The translations under genes were made by a program, and so were the position numbers. Shown here in pieces: positions 6,819 to 15,652 of a stretch of 42,781 nt of DNA (positions are counted from its first letter, which is position 1; every line of letters starts with the position of its first letter). Origin of the DNA: a virus; IMG/VR virus record IMGVR_UViG_3300030107_007093, positions 1-42,781 of that record. One strand, 5' to 3'. The notes beneath the pieces were generated by a model, which did no database searches, was not told the origin of the DNA, and saw only the letters and a list, made by a program, of their open reading frames with translations.

Positions 6819-8153
6819 ATGACTGTACAAAGTTCACTCTATAAAAAGTTTATAATAATATCTGCTGATGGTGAAAGATCGGTAACTATAGATTATGGGG
6901 ATTTCAGAGTTCTTAATATCTATTATTATGAAAATATATTATCTCCAAATATAACTGGAGTAGTTACTATTACAAGTACAATTGTAACGAAATCTGCAAC
7001 GGATATTCAAGAAAGAATGGGATCTTTACATAGTTCACTTCCTTTAGAAGTAGGGTGTGAATTATTGATTCATATTCAAGATCCTATTGGAGAAGGTTTA
7101 AATTTTTCATCTGAGGAGAATCCTCATGAGAGATTTTATGTGAATGAGGTGCAAGTTTTAAAGAGAACTTCTACTTCCGAAACTATCCAATTAAGATTTA
7201 TTTCTAATATAGGATGGAAGAATACTACTAGGAGAGTAACCAGACATTATGCAGGGAGAATTACTGAATCTGTAAGAAATATTCTAAAAAATGAATTAAG
7301 ATTACCTGATGATAAAATTGAGATTGACCCTTCTAGTAATTCCTATTCATTTGCTGGAATGACGAAGAGACCTTTTGATTTAATTGTAATGTTGGCGAAA
7401 CAATCCATACCTCAAAATACTGTAAATCCTGGTTATTTGACTTTTGAAACTAAAAGTGGATTTAAATATCTGTCTGTTGATACTTTAGTTAATTCTACTC
7501 CTTATCCTCAAGATTATTCTTATTATGGTTTTAATGAATCATCTTATGAACCTGGAGATGATAAGAATAATAATTTTAAAATAGCTTCTTTAACTGTTTC
7601 TCAGGATCAAAATCTTGTACTTCAAATTGAATCTGGAGTATATGCAAATAAGACTATATTTTTCGATCCTGCAACTTATAAATTTACTGAAATTGATATT
7701 TCTGTAAATACTGATGAGTTATTTAAAAACCCTAAGTTTTCTACATTAGGTAAACAACCATCAATTCCTAAACTATTACAAGATGATTTTGATTCGGGAA
7801 CTAAATTCCATCGAGTCGAAACTGCTATATTAAATGTTGGTGCTAATAAAGAGAGTGTAGCGGTTAATAACAGCCCTCAATTTTATTATGCTGCTTCGGC
7901 AACAAGATATAACTTATTATTTTCTCAACAAACTTCTATTACAATTCCTTGTAATACTGATCTGGAAGCAGGAGATGTATTAAACCTTCAAATTGAAGAT
8001 ATATCCAATAAACCAGATCTTGGTCCAGATCAGCGAAGAGGTGGTAGATATATAATTAAATCTTTATGCCATTATTTTGAACCTGAAAAATCAGTGACAT
8101 CTTTAACATTGATTCGTGATTCCTATGGTTTACATACCAATCAAACTTCTTAA
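6819..8153 (+). CDS. 27: Baseplate hub protein (gp27-like)
   Basis: The 444-aa product has the layout of phage tail hub proteins of the gp27/gpD type: an N-terminal beta region (FRVLNIYYYENILSPNITGVVTI), a segment ERFYVNEVQVLKRTSTSETIQLRF, a helical GRITESVRNILKNELRLP region, then KRPFDLIVMLAKQSIP, and a C-terminal barrel with SITIPCNTDLEAGDVLNLQIED and GGRYIIKSLCHYFEPEKSVTSLTLIRDSYG. In T4 gp27 forms the trimeric hub onto which the gp5 spike docks, and the next gene here is 5-like, matching that partnership. Sequence identity to T4 is low, so the symbol is by fold pattern and position. Confidence 0.75.
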   Translation: MTVQSSLYKKFIIISADGERSVTIDYGDFRVLNIYYYENILSPNITGVVTITSTIVTKSATDIQERMGSLHSSLPLEVGCELLIHIQDPIGEGLNFSSEENPHERFYVNEVQVLKRTSTSETIQLRFISNIGWKNTTRRVTRHYAGRITESVRNILKNELRLPDDKIEIDPSSNSYSFAGMTKRPFDLIVMLAKQSIPQNTVNPGYLTFETKSGFKYLSVDTLVNSTPYPQDYSYYGFNESSYEPGDDKNNNFKIASLTVSQDQNLVLQIESGVYANKTIFFDPATYKFTEIDISVNTDELFKNPKFSTLGKQPSIPKLLQDDFDSGTKFHRVETAILNVGANKESVAVNNSPQFYYAASATRYNLLFSQQTSITIPCNTDLEAGDVLNLQIEDISNKPDLGPDQRRGGRYIIKSLCHYFEPEKSVTSLTLIRDSYGLHTNQTS

Positions 8154-8158
8154 TACCC

Positions 8159-8884
8159 ATGCCAAATTCTTCTGCTGACTCTAGTTTCTATGGATTAGGA
8201 ACCCACGAATGGATTGGGAGAGTGTTACCATATAAAAGTCAAGATTTGCAACAAAAAGGTTGGGCAGGTTTTGGTCTTCGAAGAAGAGTTGCCATCATGG
8301 GATATCATCCTATGAGTAAAGCGGAAATAAGAGATGATCAAATTGTGTTTGCTTTAGTTGCTCTTCCTACTGTTGCAGGATCAGGAGCAGCAGGTAGAAA
8401 AATGAGTATTAGAATATCTCAAGGGGATGTGGTTCTTGGTAAATTTTTAGATGGGGATGCTAGACAAAATCCTATTATTTTACATGTTTTAGGTAGAAGT
8501 CAAGATATAGAATATGGATCGGGGAGATTTGATTCAAAGACTGGATTTGTTGGTTCTATTAAACCAAATAATTTAAATCCTCCTTACAAAGGGAATCGTA
8601 CACAAGAATTTAATACTGATGTTCAAGAAGGAACTCCAAGTGCTCGTAATCCAACAACTAAACAGAATAGAAGTAATAAAAAAGCAGTAGAAAGATTACA
8701 AGAATCTGGGTTACCTACTACTCCTACAGTTGGAGCAATTCCTCCACCTCCTATAAAACTTGTTGAGGTAATAGAACCAACCATAGAGGAAACTCCAGTT
8801 GATACAGAATTGGAAGAAGCAAGAAAAAATTATACTATTAGTGGTATTTCTACTGATCCAGCCTTTTTACCATTCCTGAAGTAA
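8159..8884 (+). CDS. 5: gp5-like OB-domain spike protein without lysozyme
   Basis: This 241-aa protein matches the N-terminal OB-fold of T4-like gp5: HEWIGRVLPYKSQ, RRRVAIMGYHPMSKAEI, VFALVALPTVAGSGAAGR, then the SIRISQGDVVLGKFLDGD and NPIILHVLGR strands. After about residue 130 it becomes Asn/Gly/Pro-rich and probably extended. T4 gp5 (575 aa) continues with a lysozyme and a beta-helix; neither is present here. No lysozyme glutamate motif is visible, as is usual in marine T4-like phages. A beta-helical partner may be encoded separately at 11528. It starts 5 bp after the hub gene. Confidence 0.8.
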   Translation: MPNSSADSSFYGLGTHEWIGRVLPYKSQDLQQKGWAGFGLRRRVAIMGYHPMSKAEIRDDQIVFALVALPTVAGSGAAGRKMSIRISQGDVVLGKFLDGDARQNPIILHVLGRSQDIEYGSGRFDSKTGFVGSIKPNNLNPPYKGNRTQEFNTDVQEGTPSARNPTTKQNRSNKKAVERLQESGLPTTPTVGAIPPPPIKLVEVIEPTIEETPVDTELEEARKNYTISGISTDPAFLPFLK

Positions 8885-8897
8885 TTTTATAATTGTT

Positions 8898-8905
8898 GAT
8901 AAATA
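8898..8905 (+). promoter_or_regulatory. Late promoter box upstream of the 865-aa gene
   Basis: GATAAATA matches TATAAATA at 7 of 8 positions and lies 22 nt before the ATG at 8928, in the 43-bp gap after the 5-like gene. Confidence 0.55.
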
Positions 8906-8927
8906 ATTAATAGGAAATAATAACGTT

Positions 8928-11525
8928 ATGGCAAACGAGCAGAGTTTAAATTGGAGAGAGGAACTTCTAAAAAAAGCTAAAGAGATTGATGCCCAGAATG
9001 AAATTTTGGTAAATTATCTGAATGATCAAGAGGAAGTTCTTATTGCTGATGCAGGGGTTTTTTCAGTTCCTACAATATATTGGGGTTTAGTATCATTAGC
9101 TACATTAATTGGAGCTGTAGGCACATTGGAACAAGGTCTAGATCTATTCAATAATCATCGTGCATTTAAAGATCTTAATGGGACTTTTCAGGGAAATCTA
9201 AATGAAAGTCTTATCCATAGCCAAACTTCCAAAGGTTTAGATAAAAGTGATCAAAGTAAAATTGGAGACGAAAGGTTTTTCGTTCAGCAACCTCTCAATT
9301 TAACTGGAGAAAAGAATGAGGTTCTTCCTACATCACAAATTGAGGCTATACAAGAGATTGTTACTGCTGAGAACTCTGGTATAAATATTAACTTATCCAA
9401 AGATCAACAAAAAATAGTAAGGGAAGTAATAGCACAAAATAGTGATAAACTAAATCTGAGTGCTACTATTGATCCTCAATCTTTATCACCAACCCCAACC
9501 TCACTTCCAACTCCAGAGAATATTGCAGTAACAAATACAGCTCAATTTGGTGGTGGAACTAGAACTAGAACTATAGAATTGACTGGTGCTCAACGGGCTC
9601 AGGCGATGGCAAGGCAGAGAGTATTGGAGGGTAGAGATACAGTTACTGGAGAATTAAAAGGAGAAGTAGAAATAGGAGAAATAACAAACACAGGTCAATT
9701 TGGAAGAGTGGTTGAGGAAGAAGTACTTGATGTTGATGGAGCAGCAGCAATTGCTGCAGCAATTGTTGCAGGTGCAAATACTAATACTGTAACTGAGGCA
9801 GCTGCAGTTGCAGGGGTTCTTCCCTTAGCACAAACTCCTAATGTACATAATGAGATTAGTGATAGCACAGTAACGGGGAAAAAAATTATACAAGCGGATC
9901 CGTGTAAAGATAGTACTTTTAGTGATTCAAAAGCAGCTATTGAGAATTTATTTTCTAAAATAATGGGGCCAGGTTCTGCAGTGTTAAATTTACCAATGGC
10001 AATTAAAGATACTGCAGGTATTGTTGGTAGATCTATGAACAAATTTGCTAATAAAATAACAGGTGCTTTAAATGAACAATTGCAGAAATTAATTAGGCGA
10101 GGGATGGAAGTAAAAGCATTATCTATATTATCAACCGTAGGTTCGGCCGGTGTGACGATGCCAATTGCACTTGCTAAAATTAAAGTTGTTCAAACAGCCT
10201 TATTGCCAGCTATTAAAAAGTTGTTCGATGGTATTTTTTGTGCTGGAAAAAGAATTGGTGATGCAATACCTGGTGCTGTAGAAGATTTACTTACAGCAGC
10301 AGTACCAAATATTCTTGATGGTCCACTTTGTGCTGTGGAGGAATTGGTAGGAGCTCTTTCCACTAAAATTATTAGTATGGCAGATTCTTTAGTAGCTCCT
10401 CTTTTAGGTGGTGTTACTAAGGTATTAGGTTTTGGTCTTAATATTAAAAATTTTCTATTTGAAGGAATTAATTTCTTAGATAAAGCTAGTGGATTTTTTA
10501 ATTGTGGAGAAACTCCAGATTGCCCTGCAAACACTGTTTATAGAAATTCTATAGGAGATCAAAAAGACACTTCAGAAGCAGAGTCTAAAAAAAGTTGGCA
10601 GACATCTCTTCTGAAGGCAGCTGAAAGAACAGCAAATCTGTTAAAGAGAGGAAAAGAAGTTGGAAGGGTTGCTCCAAGTAATGTTGCTGGTGTAATAGGT
10701 AATGTAGCAGATTCTATTAGTGAAGGTTTAGGCCCCTTAAATAGTCCTGATTTTCTAAATGTAGTATCTGGTGCAGGTATTGTAGGTGCAGCAACAAGTG
10801 CAACTGAGGCATTTGAGAAAACATATGGTGAATGGGAGATTTTTGGAAGTAAAGCTGTTGGCATATCATCGGTGAAGTTGGGGGATGTAGAAGAAAGAGA
10901 ACCTGATTGTAATGCTGGAAATGTATTTGAATGTGGATTACCTAAAGTAGAATTCTTTGGTGGAGGTGGTATTGGAGGTGCTGGAAAAGTTCTTATTGGA
11001 AAAATCAGGAAGAAGTTCAATTATGATAAAATATATGAGGATGTAAGAAGAACTGCTAGTATTGTTGGAATAGAGATGTCAGATGGAGGTAGTGGATACA
11101 CTTCTCCTCCTATTGTAACTATTACGGATAGTTGTGATAAAGGTTATGGTGCGTATGCATCCGCCAATATAGATCAAAATCCACAATCACCTACGTATGG
11201 TCAGATTTTAAGTGTATCTATGATTACTGTTGGTGAAAATTATCCTGCCGAAGAGGAAGAAGTTCCATTATATGTGGATGGAGTGGTTATTGATAATCCA
11301 GGAGAGGGATATCAAGAGGGAGATACTTTAGATAATTTCAAATTGACTATTGTGGATGGAGAAATAAAGAATGTTAGCATCGTTAATAGACTTCCCTACA
11401 ATGATTTACCTGAACTAAATATTAATACTGAACTTGGTTTTGGTGCAGTGCTTCGACCTTTAATGTCTAAAACTAGACCTCCAGGTGAAGTGCTTCGAGT
11501 TATTGATTGTGTTGGTAAGGTTTAA
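8928..11525 (+). CDS. Large virion structural protein of the spike region
   Basis: The 865-aa product is not recognised as a named T4 protein. Visible features: a hydrophobic segment near residues 45-66 (FSVPTIYWGLVSLATLIGAVG), a Thr/Pro/Gln-rich linker, an Ala-rich region at about 264-300, several helical hydrophobic stretches between about 345 and 530, and about nine Cys spread over the C-terminal two thirds (FCAGKR, FNCGETPDCP, DCNAGNVFECG and the near-terminal VIDCVG). Residues about 714-740 contain MSDGGSGYTSPPIVTI, a module also seen in fibre proteins here. Lying between the OB protein and the beta-helical spike protein, it is probably part of the central spike or hub complex. Confidence 0.7.
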   Translation: MANEQSLNWREELLKKAKEIDAQNEILVNYLNDQEEVLIADAGVFSVPTIYWGLVSLATLIGAVGTLEQGLDLFNNHRAFKDLNGTFQGNLNESLIHSQTSKGLDKSDQSKIGDERFFVQQPLNLTGEKNEVLPTSQIEAIQEIVTAENSGININLSKDQQKIVREVIAQNSDKLNLSATIDPQSLSPTPTSLPTPENIAVTNTAQFGGGTRTRTIELTGAQRAQAMARQRVLEGRDTVTGELKGEVEIGEITNTGQFGRVVEEEVLDVDGAAAIAAAIVAGANTNTVTEAAAVAGVLPLAQTPNVHNEISDSTVTGKKIIQADPCKDSTFSDSKAAIENLFSKIMGPGSAVLNLPMAIKDTAGIVGRSMNKFANKITGALNEQLQKLIRRGMEVKALSILSTVGSAGVTMPIALAKIKVVQTALLPAIKKLFDGIFCAGKRIGDAIPGAVEDLLTAAVPNILDGPLCAVEELVGALSTKIISMADSLVAPLLGGVTKVLGFGLNIKNFLFEGINFLDKASGFFNCGETPDCPANTVYRNSIGDQKDTSEAESKKSWQTSLLKAAERTANLLKRGKEVGRVAPSNVAGVIGNVADSISEGLGPLNSPDFLNVVSGAGIVGAATSATEAFEKTYGEWEIFGSKAVGISSVKLGDVEEREPDCNAGNVFECGLPKVEFFGGGGIGGAGKVLIGKIRKKFNYDKIYEDVRRTASIVGIEMSDGGSGYTSPPIVTITDSCDKGYGAYASANIDQNPQSPTYGQILSVSMITVGENYPAEEEEVPLYVDGVVIDNPGEGYQEGDTLDNFKLTIVDGEIKNVSIVNRLPYNDLPELNINTELGFGAVLRPLMSKTRPPGEVLRVIDCVGKV

Positions 11526-11527
11526 TT

Positions 11528-12205
11528 ATGTCAAACGGTTACGATGATGGAAGACAACAGAATAATTATGGAAATCTTATTATAGAGTCTGGTAAGGATG
11601 ATAGTGTTGGTGATGTTGGTGGAGGTGAAGCATTTTCCCTTAAAGGAACCAATAAGCAAGGTAATAGATTTATCTTAGCTCATCATGATGGTGGTATTAC
11701 TAGAACTGAAACTGAACAAACTCTTCAAGTAGATTGTGGTGCTAAGAAAAATACTGATGGAACTGCTTTACAAGTAACTGCTCATACAGGAAAAGTTGCT
11801 ATAAATTCAGAAAAAAGTCATATTCTTCTTAAAGCAAGTAAAACTATCACTTTAGAGGCGAATGATATCATTCTTAAAGGTACTAATCTTATTCAAATAG
11901 GAGGCCCTTCTTCTTCTGATACGAGAGAAATTAAGATAATGGCTCAAGCAGTACCTGTGACTGGACCAGGCGGAACGACAGATCTTCTTAAGCATTTAAA
12001 AATAAATTCTTTTTTAGTTGCATCCACTGGACCATTGAGTTTGGTGAGTAGTCTTGCAGAAGGAATTGGAGGGAGTTTTTCAGATGATCTCGGAGCTCTT
12101 GCTGGTAGTAAAATAGGTGCAGGAATAGGTGGGGCAATTGGAGGCCCTGTTGGTACTGCGATTGGTAGTAAAATTGGATCACAAGTTGGATCAGAAATAG
12201 TATAA
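11528..12205 (+). CDS. Beta-helical spike-like protein (gp5 C-terminal-like)
   Basis: This 225-aa protein has, at about residues 40-125, regularly spaced short strands ending in ...VAINSEKSHILLKASKTI, TLEANDIILKG and NLIQIGG. That resembles the triple-stranded beta-helix of the gp5 C-terminus and VgrG-type needles. The C-terminal ~70 residues are Gly/Ala/Ile-rich (GAGIGGAIGGPVGTAIG) and hydrophobic. It follows the 865-aa gene by 2 bp and its stop overlaps the next start (TAATG). I infer that it supplies the needle that the short 5-like protein lacks; a general fibre or plug role is possible. Confidence 0.6.
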   Translation: MSNGYDDGRQQNNYGNLIIESGKDDSVGDVGGGEAFSLKGTNKQGNRFILAHHDGGITRTETEQTLQVDCGAKKNTDGTALQVTAHTGKVAINSEKSHILLKASKTITLEANDIILKGTNLIQIGGPSSSDTREIKIMAQAVPVTGPGGTTDLLKHLKINSFLVASTGPLSLVSSLAEGIGGSFSDDLGALAGSKIGAGIGGAIGGPVGTAIGSKIGSQVGSEIV

Positions 12206-15200
12206 TGTCAGGAATTAACATAGATTTTTCACAAACAGGTAACTCAGCATTTGAGAATGTTTATATTTATGGCCTTCTTGACTATGATTTTAGTAGTGAT
12301 ATAAGAACGTTTAAAGGTTTAACTGTAAGAGATAATTTTAATCTTGAACAAGATTTACTGGTTCAAGGTCAATCTTGGGTTACTGGTATTGCAACTTTTG
12401 CTGATGATGTAGATATTTTTGGTGAATTAGATATTGATTATCTAACAGTAAAACAGAGATTTCAAATTGGTGCTGGTGGTACTATATTTGTTGGTTTTAA
12501 TACTGGTCCATATAGTAATAATATAGGTATAGGAAGCACTACTCCTGAGTGGAAATTACAAATTAATAGTCAAGACTCATCTGTAGTGGTTAGTTCTGGG
12601 GGTACGGTTGGTTTAGGAACAACTACCCCCTATGGTTCGTGGGTTGCAGGTAATACTGAATATAGTGATATAGCACAAGGGCCGTTAAAACTTGATATTC
12701 ATGGTAGTGTTCACGTTGATAGGAATATTTACGATTCTGTTGGATCTCCGGGTTTAAATGGATATTGGTTAAAACGAGATGAGCGTGGTATTAGATGGCA
12801 ACCGACACCTCCTAGTGTAGATCAAGAAGGAATAAAACTTCAAGATGAAGGTGAATATGTTCCAGTAGCAGTTGGTCTTGCTCAAACTTTTTCGGAAATT
12901 AATTTTGTTCAAAGTAATAGTCTTGGTCTTGGAACAGATACTCTTATTCCTACTGCACAAGATCCTCTTAATCCAACTGGTTTAGCAACAGTATTTACTT
13001 TTGATTTATGGGGATTTGAGGGTGTAGGGGATGATGCCTCCATTTATAGAATGACCAATGTGGGTATTCTTACCGATCTTCCTGTATTACCATTCCAAGT
13101 TGGAGCAGGTGGAACTAATAGTTTTGTGGTTACGGGGGTTGGATCTGTTGGTATAGCTACAACTAATCCTACTCAAATGCTTCAAGTTGGTATTGGTGGA
13201 ACTAATACTACTGTTGTTACTGAAAAAGCATGGGTTGGTATTGGAACTATTAATCCTCAATATGGTTTAGATGTTCATAGAGATGCTTATTTTAGAGAAA
13301 CAGTTACAGTTGATAAGCATACAGAATTGAATGATACTTTAAATGTTGATGGTGCTGCTACATTCCAAGATGATGTAACTATCAATGCTGATAATAAAGA
13401 ATTTAAGATACAAAATAATTTTAGTGACACTAAATTTAGTGTTGATACTGATAATGGTAATACAGTAATTGAAGGAACGGTAGATATTAATAATGCTACA
13501 GAGGCATCAAATGTTGATGATGGAGGAGCATTAACAGTTAAAGGTGGAACTTCAATAAAGAAACAGGTATATATTGGTGGTATTACTAGAATACAATCTG
13601 CTCAAGGAGCATCTTCTGCTGCCAGTGGTGCTTTACAAGTTACTGGTGGGGTTGGAATTGGTCAAAATTTATATGTTAATGAGAATTTAGATGTTTCTGG
13701 TAATAGTCAGTTAGGAGATGCTATTACTGATAGTACAGTAGTTGCTGGTACTTTAAAGGTAGAATCCCCTACTGATTCTACATCTAAAGATACTGGAGCC
13801 ACTATTTTAGAAGGTGGAATGGGTGTTGAGAAAAGTGTTAATATTGGTTTAAATTTAGGTGTTGTTGGGATTACAACAACTAAGAATTTAAAGGTTGCTG
13901 GTGTTTCTACTTTTAATGGTAATATAGAATTAGAATCTCATATAGTAGATATTAATGATGAGATTGGAGTTGGTGCAGCTCAAACTGATTGGCGTTTAGC
14001 ATCTGTAGGAAGTGGTGTCTCATGGAGACCATCGGGTGTTCAGACTAAAAATGCTATCTGGGTTTCTGTGAATGGTATGGATAGTAATAGTGGATTGTTA
14101 GAAGGAGATGCAAAAAGAACTATTGGTGCTGCGGCTGCAATAGCACAATCAGGCGATACTATTATTGTTCGTTCAGGTGTTTATAAAGAAAATAATCCAA
14201 TTGGTCTTAGAACTGAGGTTACAGTTTCTGGTGAAGATTTAAGATTGGTGACAGTCGTTCCTCTTAATACTAATAAAGATGTATTTCAGGTAAGAGCAGG
14301 GTGTTTAATACAAAATATGAACTTTGCGGGTCAAACTAGCACTACTAATCATCCAAATTGTGGTGCTGTAGCATTTCCTCCAACTGCAGTAGGTATTACT
14401 GGTGGTGTAGATTTTCAAGCCATAACTGGATATACTAATCTTGGACCTGCTAACCAAGGCCCAGATAGAATAGATCCATCAAAAGGTGCAAGATATAGAA
14501 GTCCATATGTAAGGAATTGCACTAATTTTATGACTGGTAGTGTTGGAATGAAAATCAATGGTGATTATGTCAATGCAGCATTTACTGGTGTTAATGATTT
14601 AGGTCAAGATTTGAAATCCATGGTGTGTGATTCATTCACACAATATAATCAGGCAGGTGTAGGAGTATCACTTACTAATAATGCATATGCTCAGTTAGTT
14701 TCTATCTTTACGATTGGATGTGATATTGCAATATTTGCGGGTAGTGGAGGTCAGTGTGATTTAACAAACTCTAACTCATCATTCGGTAACGTTGGATTGA
14801 AAGCAGATGGTATTGGGGATGTTGAGTTTACTGGTCTTACTAATGTAAGTTCAATTGCGGGTCAAGATACTATCCCAGTTAAAAATGTTAGAGATGAGGA
14901 GGGTAATTTTAGAAAACCATTTGATGGTCAGGGAGCATATTTCCAAATTAATTTAGATAATTATCCTGATACTCCTGCTGCAGGTATATTAACAGCACCT
15001 CTTCAATTTGTTAGAAGTATTGATATTCTTGATGGTGGCACGGGTTATTCTCCTGGTTCTCCACCTAATGTTACTATTCCAAATCCTCAAGGCCCAGAAG
15101 CAATTTTACCAGAATTTTCTGCGAATGTAAGTGCTGCAGGAACTATTTCTTCGATTGATGTAATTGCAAGTGGTAGAAACTTCTTACCTAATCAAGAACT

Positions 15201-15651
15201 TACGGTTACTTTCTCTAGTGGAAATGCTGTTGCTAAAGTAAATACAGATCCTGTATTATATACTATCAGTGAAGCAACAGAACCTGATGAGTTGATTGGA
15301 TTATCAAATGTGACATTTAATGAATTTATTCCATATGCTATTGGAGCTGGAGTAAGTGTTGCTTTTTCAAGGTTAAGTCGTATTATTACCAGTTCACATT
15401 CCTTTGAATATGTTGGTGCTGGTACCGACCTAAATAGAGCAAACCCCTTCCAGGGTGGTGAACCTATTCCTGAAAATGAAGTTATTTCCATTAATGGTGG
15501 GCAAGTTCCATATACCAGTACGGATCAAAAAGGTAACTTCAGAATTGGTGATGGTCTAACCATTGATCAGACTACTTCTACTATTTCTGGAAGAGATTTT
15601 AACAGAGCGATTCAAGCACAATTAACACCATTAATACTTTCGTTGAGATAA
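12205..15651 (+). CDS. Long beta-helix fibre or baseplate-peripheral structural protein
   Basis: The 1148-aa product starts in a TAATG overlap. Residues 1 to about 600 contain many short repeats of fibre type (VGIGTTTP, GIGSTTP, ALQVTGGVGIGQNLYV). About 616-880 looks like a right-handed beta-helix, opening with NAIWVSVNGMDSNSG and ending near DLTNSNSSFGNVGLKADG. Around 943 there is DGGTGYSPGSPPNVTI, and the C-terminal neck (1063-1120) has SHSFEYVGAGTDLN and VPYTSTDQKGNFRIGDGL. The beta-helix and neck recur in the 1831-aa protein at 28001. It is probably a tail-fibre or baseplate-attached fibre component; no T4 symbol is justified. Confidence 0.75.
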   Translation: MSGINIDFSQTGNSAFENVYIYGLLDYDFSSDIRTFKGLTVRDNFNLEQDLLVQGQSWVTGIATFADDVDIFGELDIDYLTVKQRFQIGAGGTIFVGFNTGPYSNNIGIGSTTPEWKLQINSQDSSVVVSSGGTVGLGTTTPYGSWVAGNTEYSDIAQGPLKLDIHGSVHVDRNIYDSVGSPGLNGYWLKRDERGIRWQPTPPSVDQEGIKLQDEGEYVPVAVGLAQTFSEINFVQSNSLGLGTDTLIPTAQDPLNPTGLATVFTFDLWGFEGVGDDASIYRMTNVGILTDLPVLPFQVGAGGTNSFVVTGVGSVGIATTNPTQMLQVGIGGTNTTVVTEKAWVGIGTINPQYGLDVHRDAYFRETVTVDKHTELNDTLNVDGAATFQDDVTINADNKEFKIQNNFSDTKFSVDTDNGNTVIEGTVDINNATEASNVDDGGALTVKGGTSIKKQVYIGGITRIQSAQGASSAASGALQVTGGVGIGQNLYVNENLDVSGNSQLGDAITDSTVVAGTLKVESPTDSTSKDTGATILEGGMGVEKSVNIGLNLGVVGITTTKNLKVAGVSTFNGNIELESHIVDINDEIGVGAAQTDWRLASVGSGVSWRPSGVQTKNAIWVSVNGMDSNSGLLEGDAKRTIGAAAAIAQSGDTIIVRSGVYKENNPIGLRTEVTVSGEDLRLVTVVPLNTNKDVFQVRAGCLIQNMNFAGQTSTTNHPNCGAVAFPPTAVGITGGVDFQAITGYTNLGPANQGPDRIDPSKGARYRSPYVRNCTNFMTGSVGMKINGDYVNAAFTGVNDLGQDLKSMVCDSFTQYNQAGVGVSLTNNAYAQLVSIFTIGCDIAIFAGSGGQCDLTNSNSSFGNVGLKADGIGDVEFTGLTNVSSIAGQDTIPVKNVRDEEGNFRKPFDGQGAYFQINLDNYPDTPAAGILTAPLQFVRSIDILDGGTGYSPGSPPNVTIPNPQGPEAILPEFSANVSAAGTISSIDVIASGRNFLPNQELTVTFSSGNAVAKVNTDPVLYTISEATEPDELIGLSNVTFNEFIPYAIGAGVSVAFSRLSRIITSSHSFEYVGAGTDLNRANPFQGGEPIPENEVISINGGQVPYTSTDQKGNFRIGDGLTIDQTTSTISGRDFNRAIQAQLTPLILSLR

Positions 15652-15652
15652 T

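Noticed and set aside
8159-8884. Lysozyme domain in the 5-like protein
   Set aside because: After the OB domain the sequence is Asn/Gly/Pro-rich with no catalytic glutamate motif, and the protein is too short.
10559-11020. Minus-strand open frame of 153 codons inside the 865-aa gene
   Set aside because: Its Pro/Ser/Thr-rich translation is the usual reverse reading of Gly/Ala/Thr-rich coding DNA; the plus frame is clearly coding.
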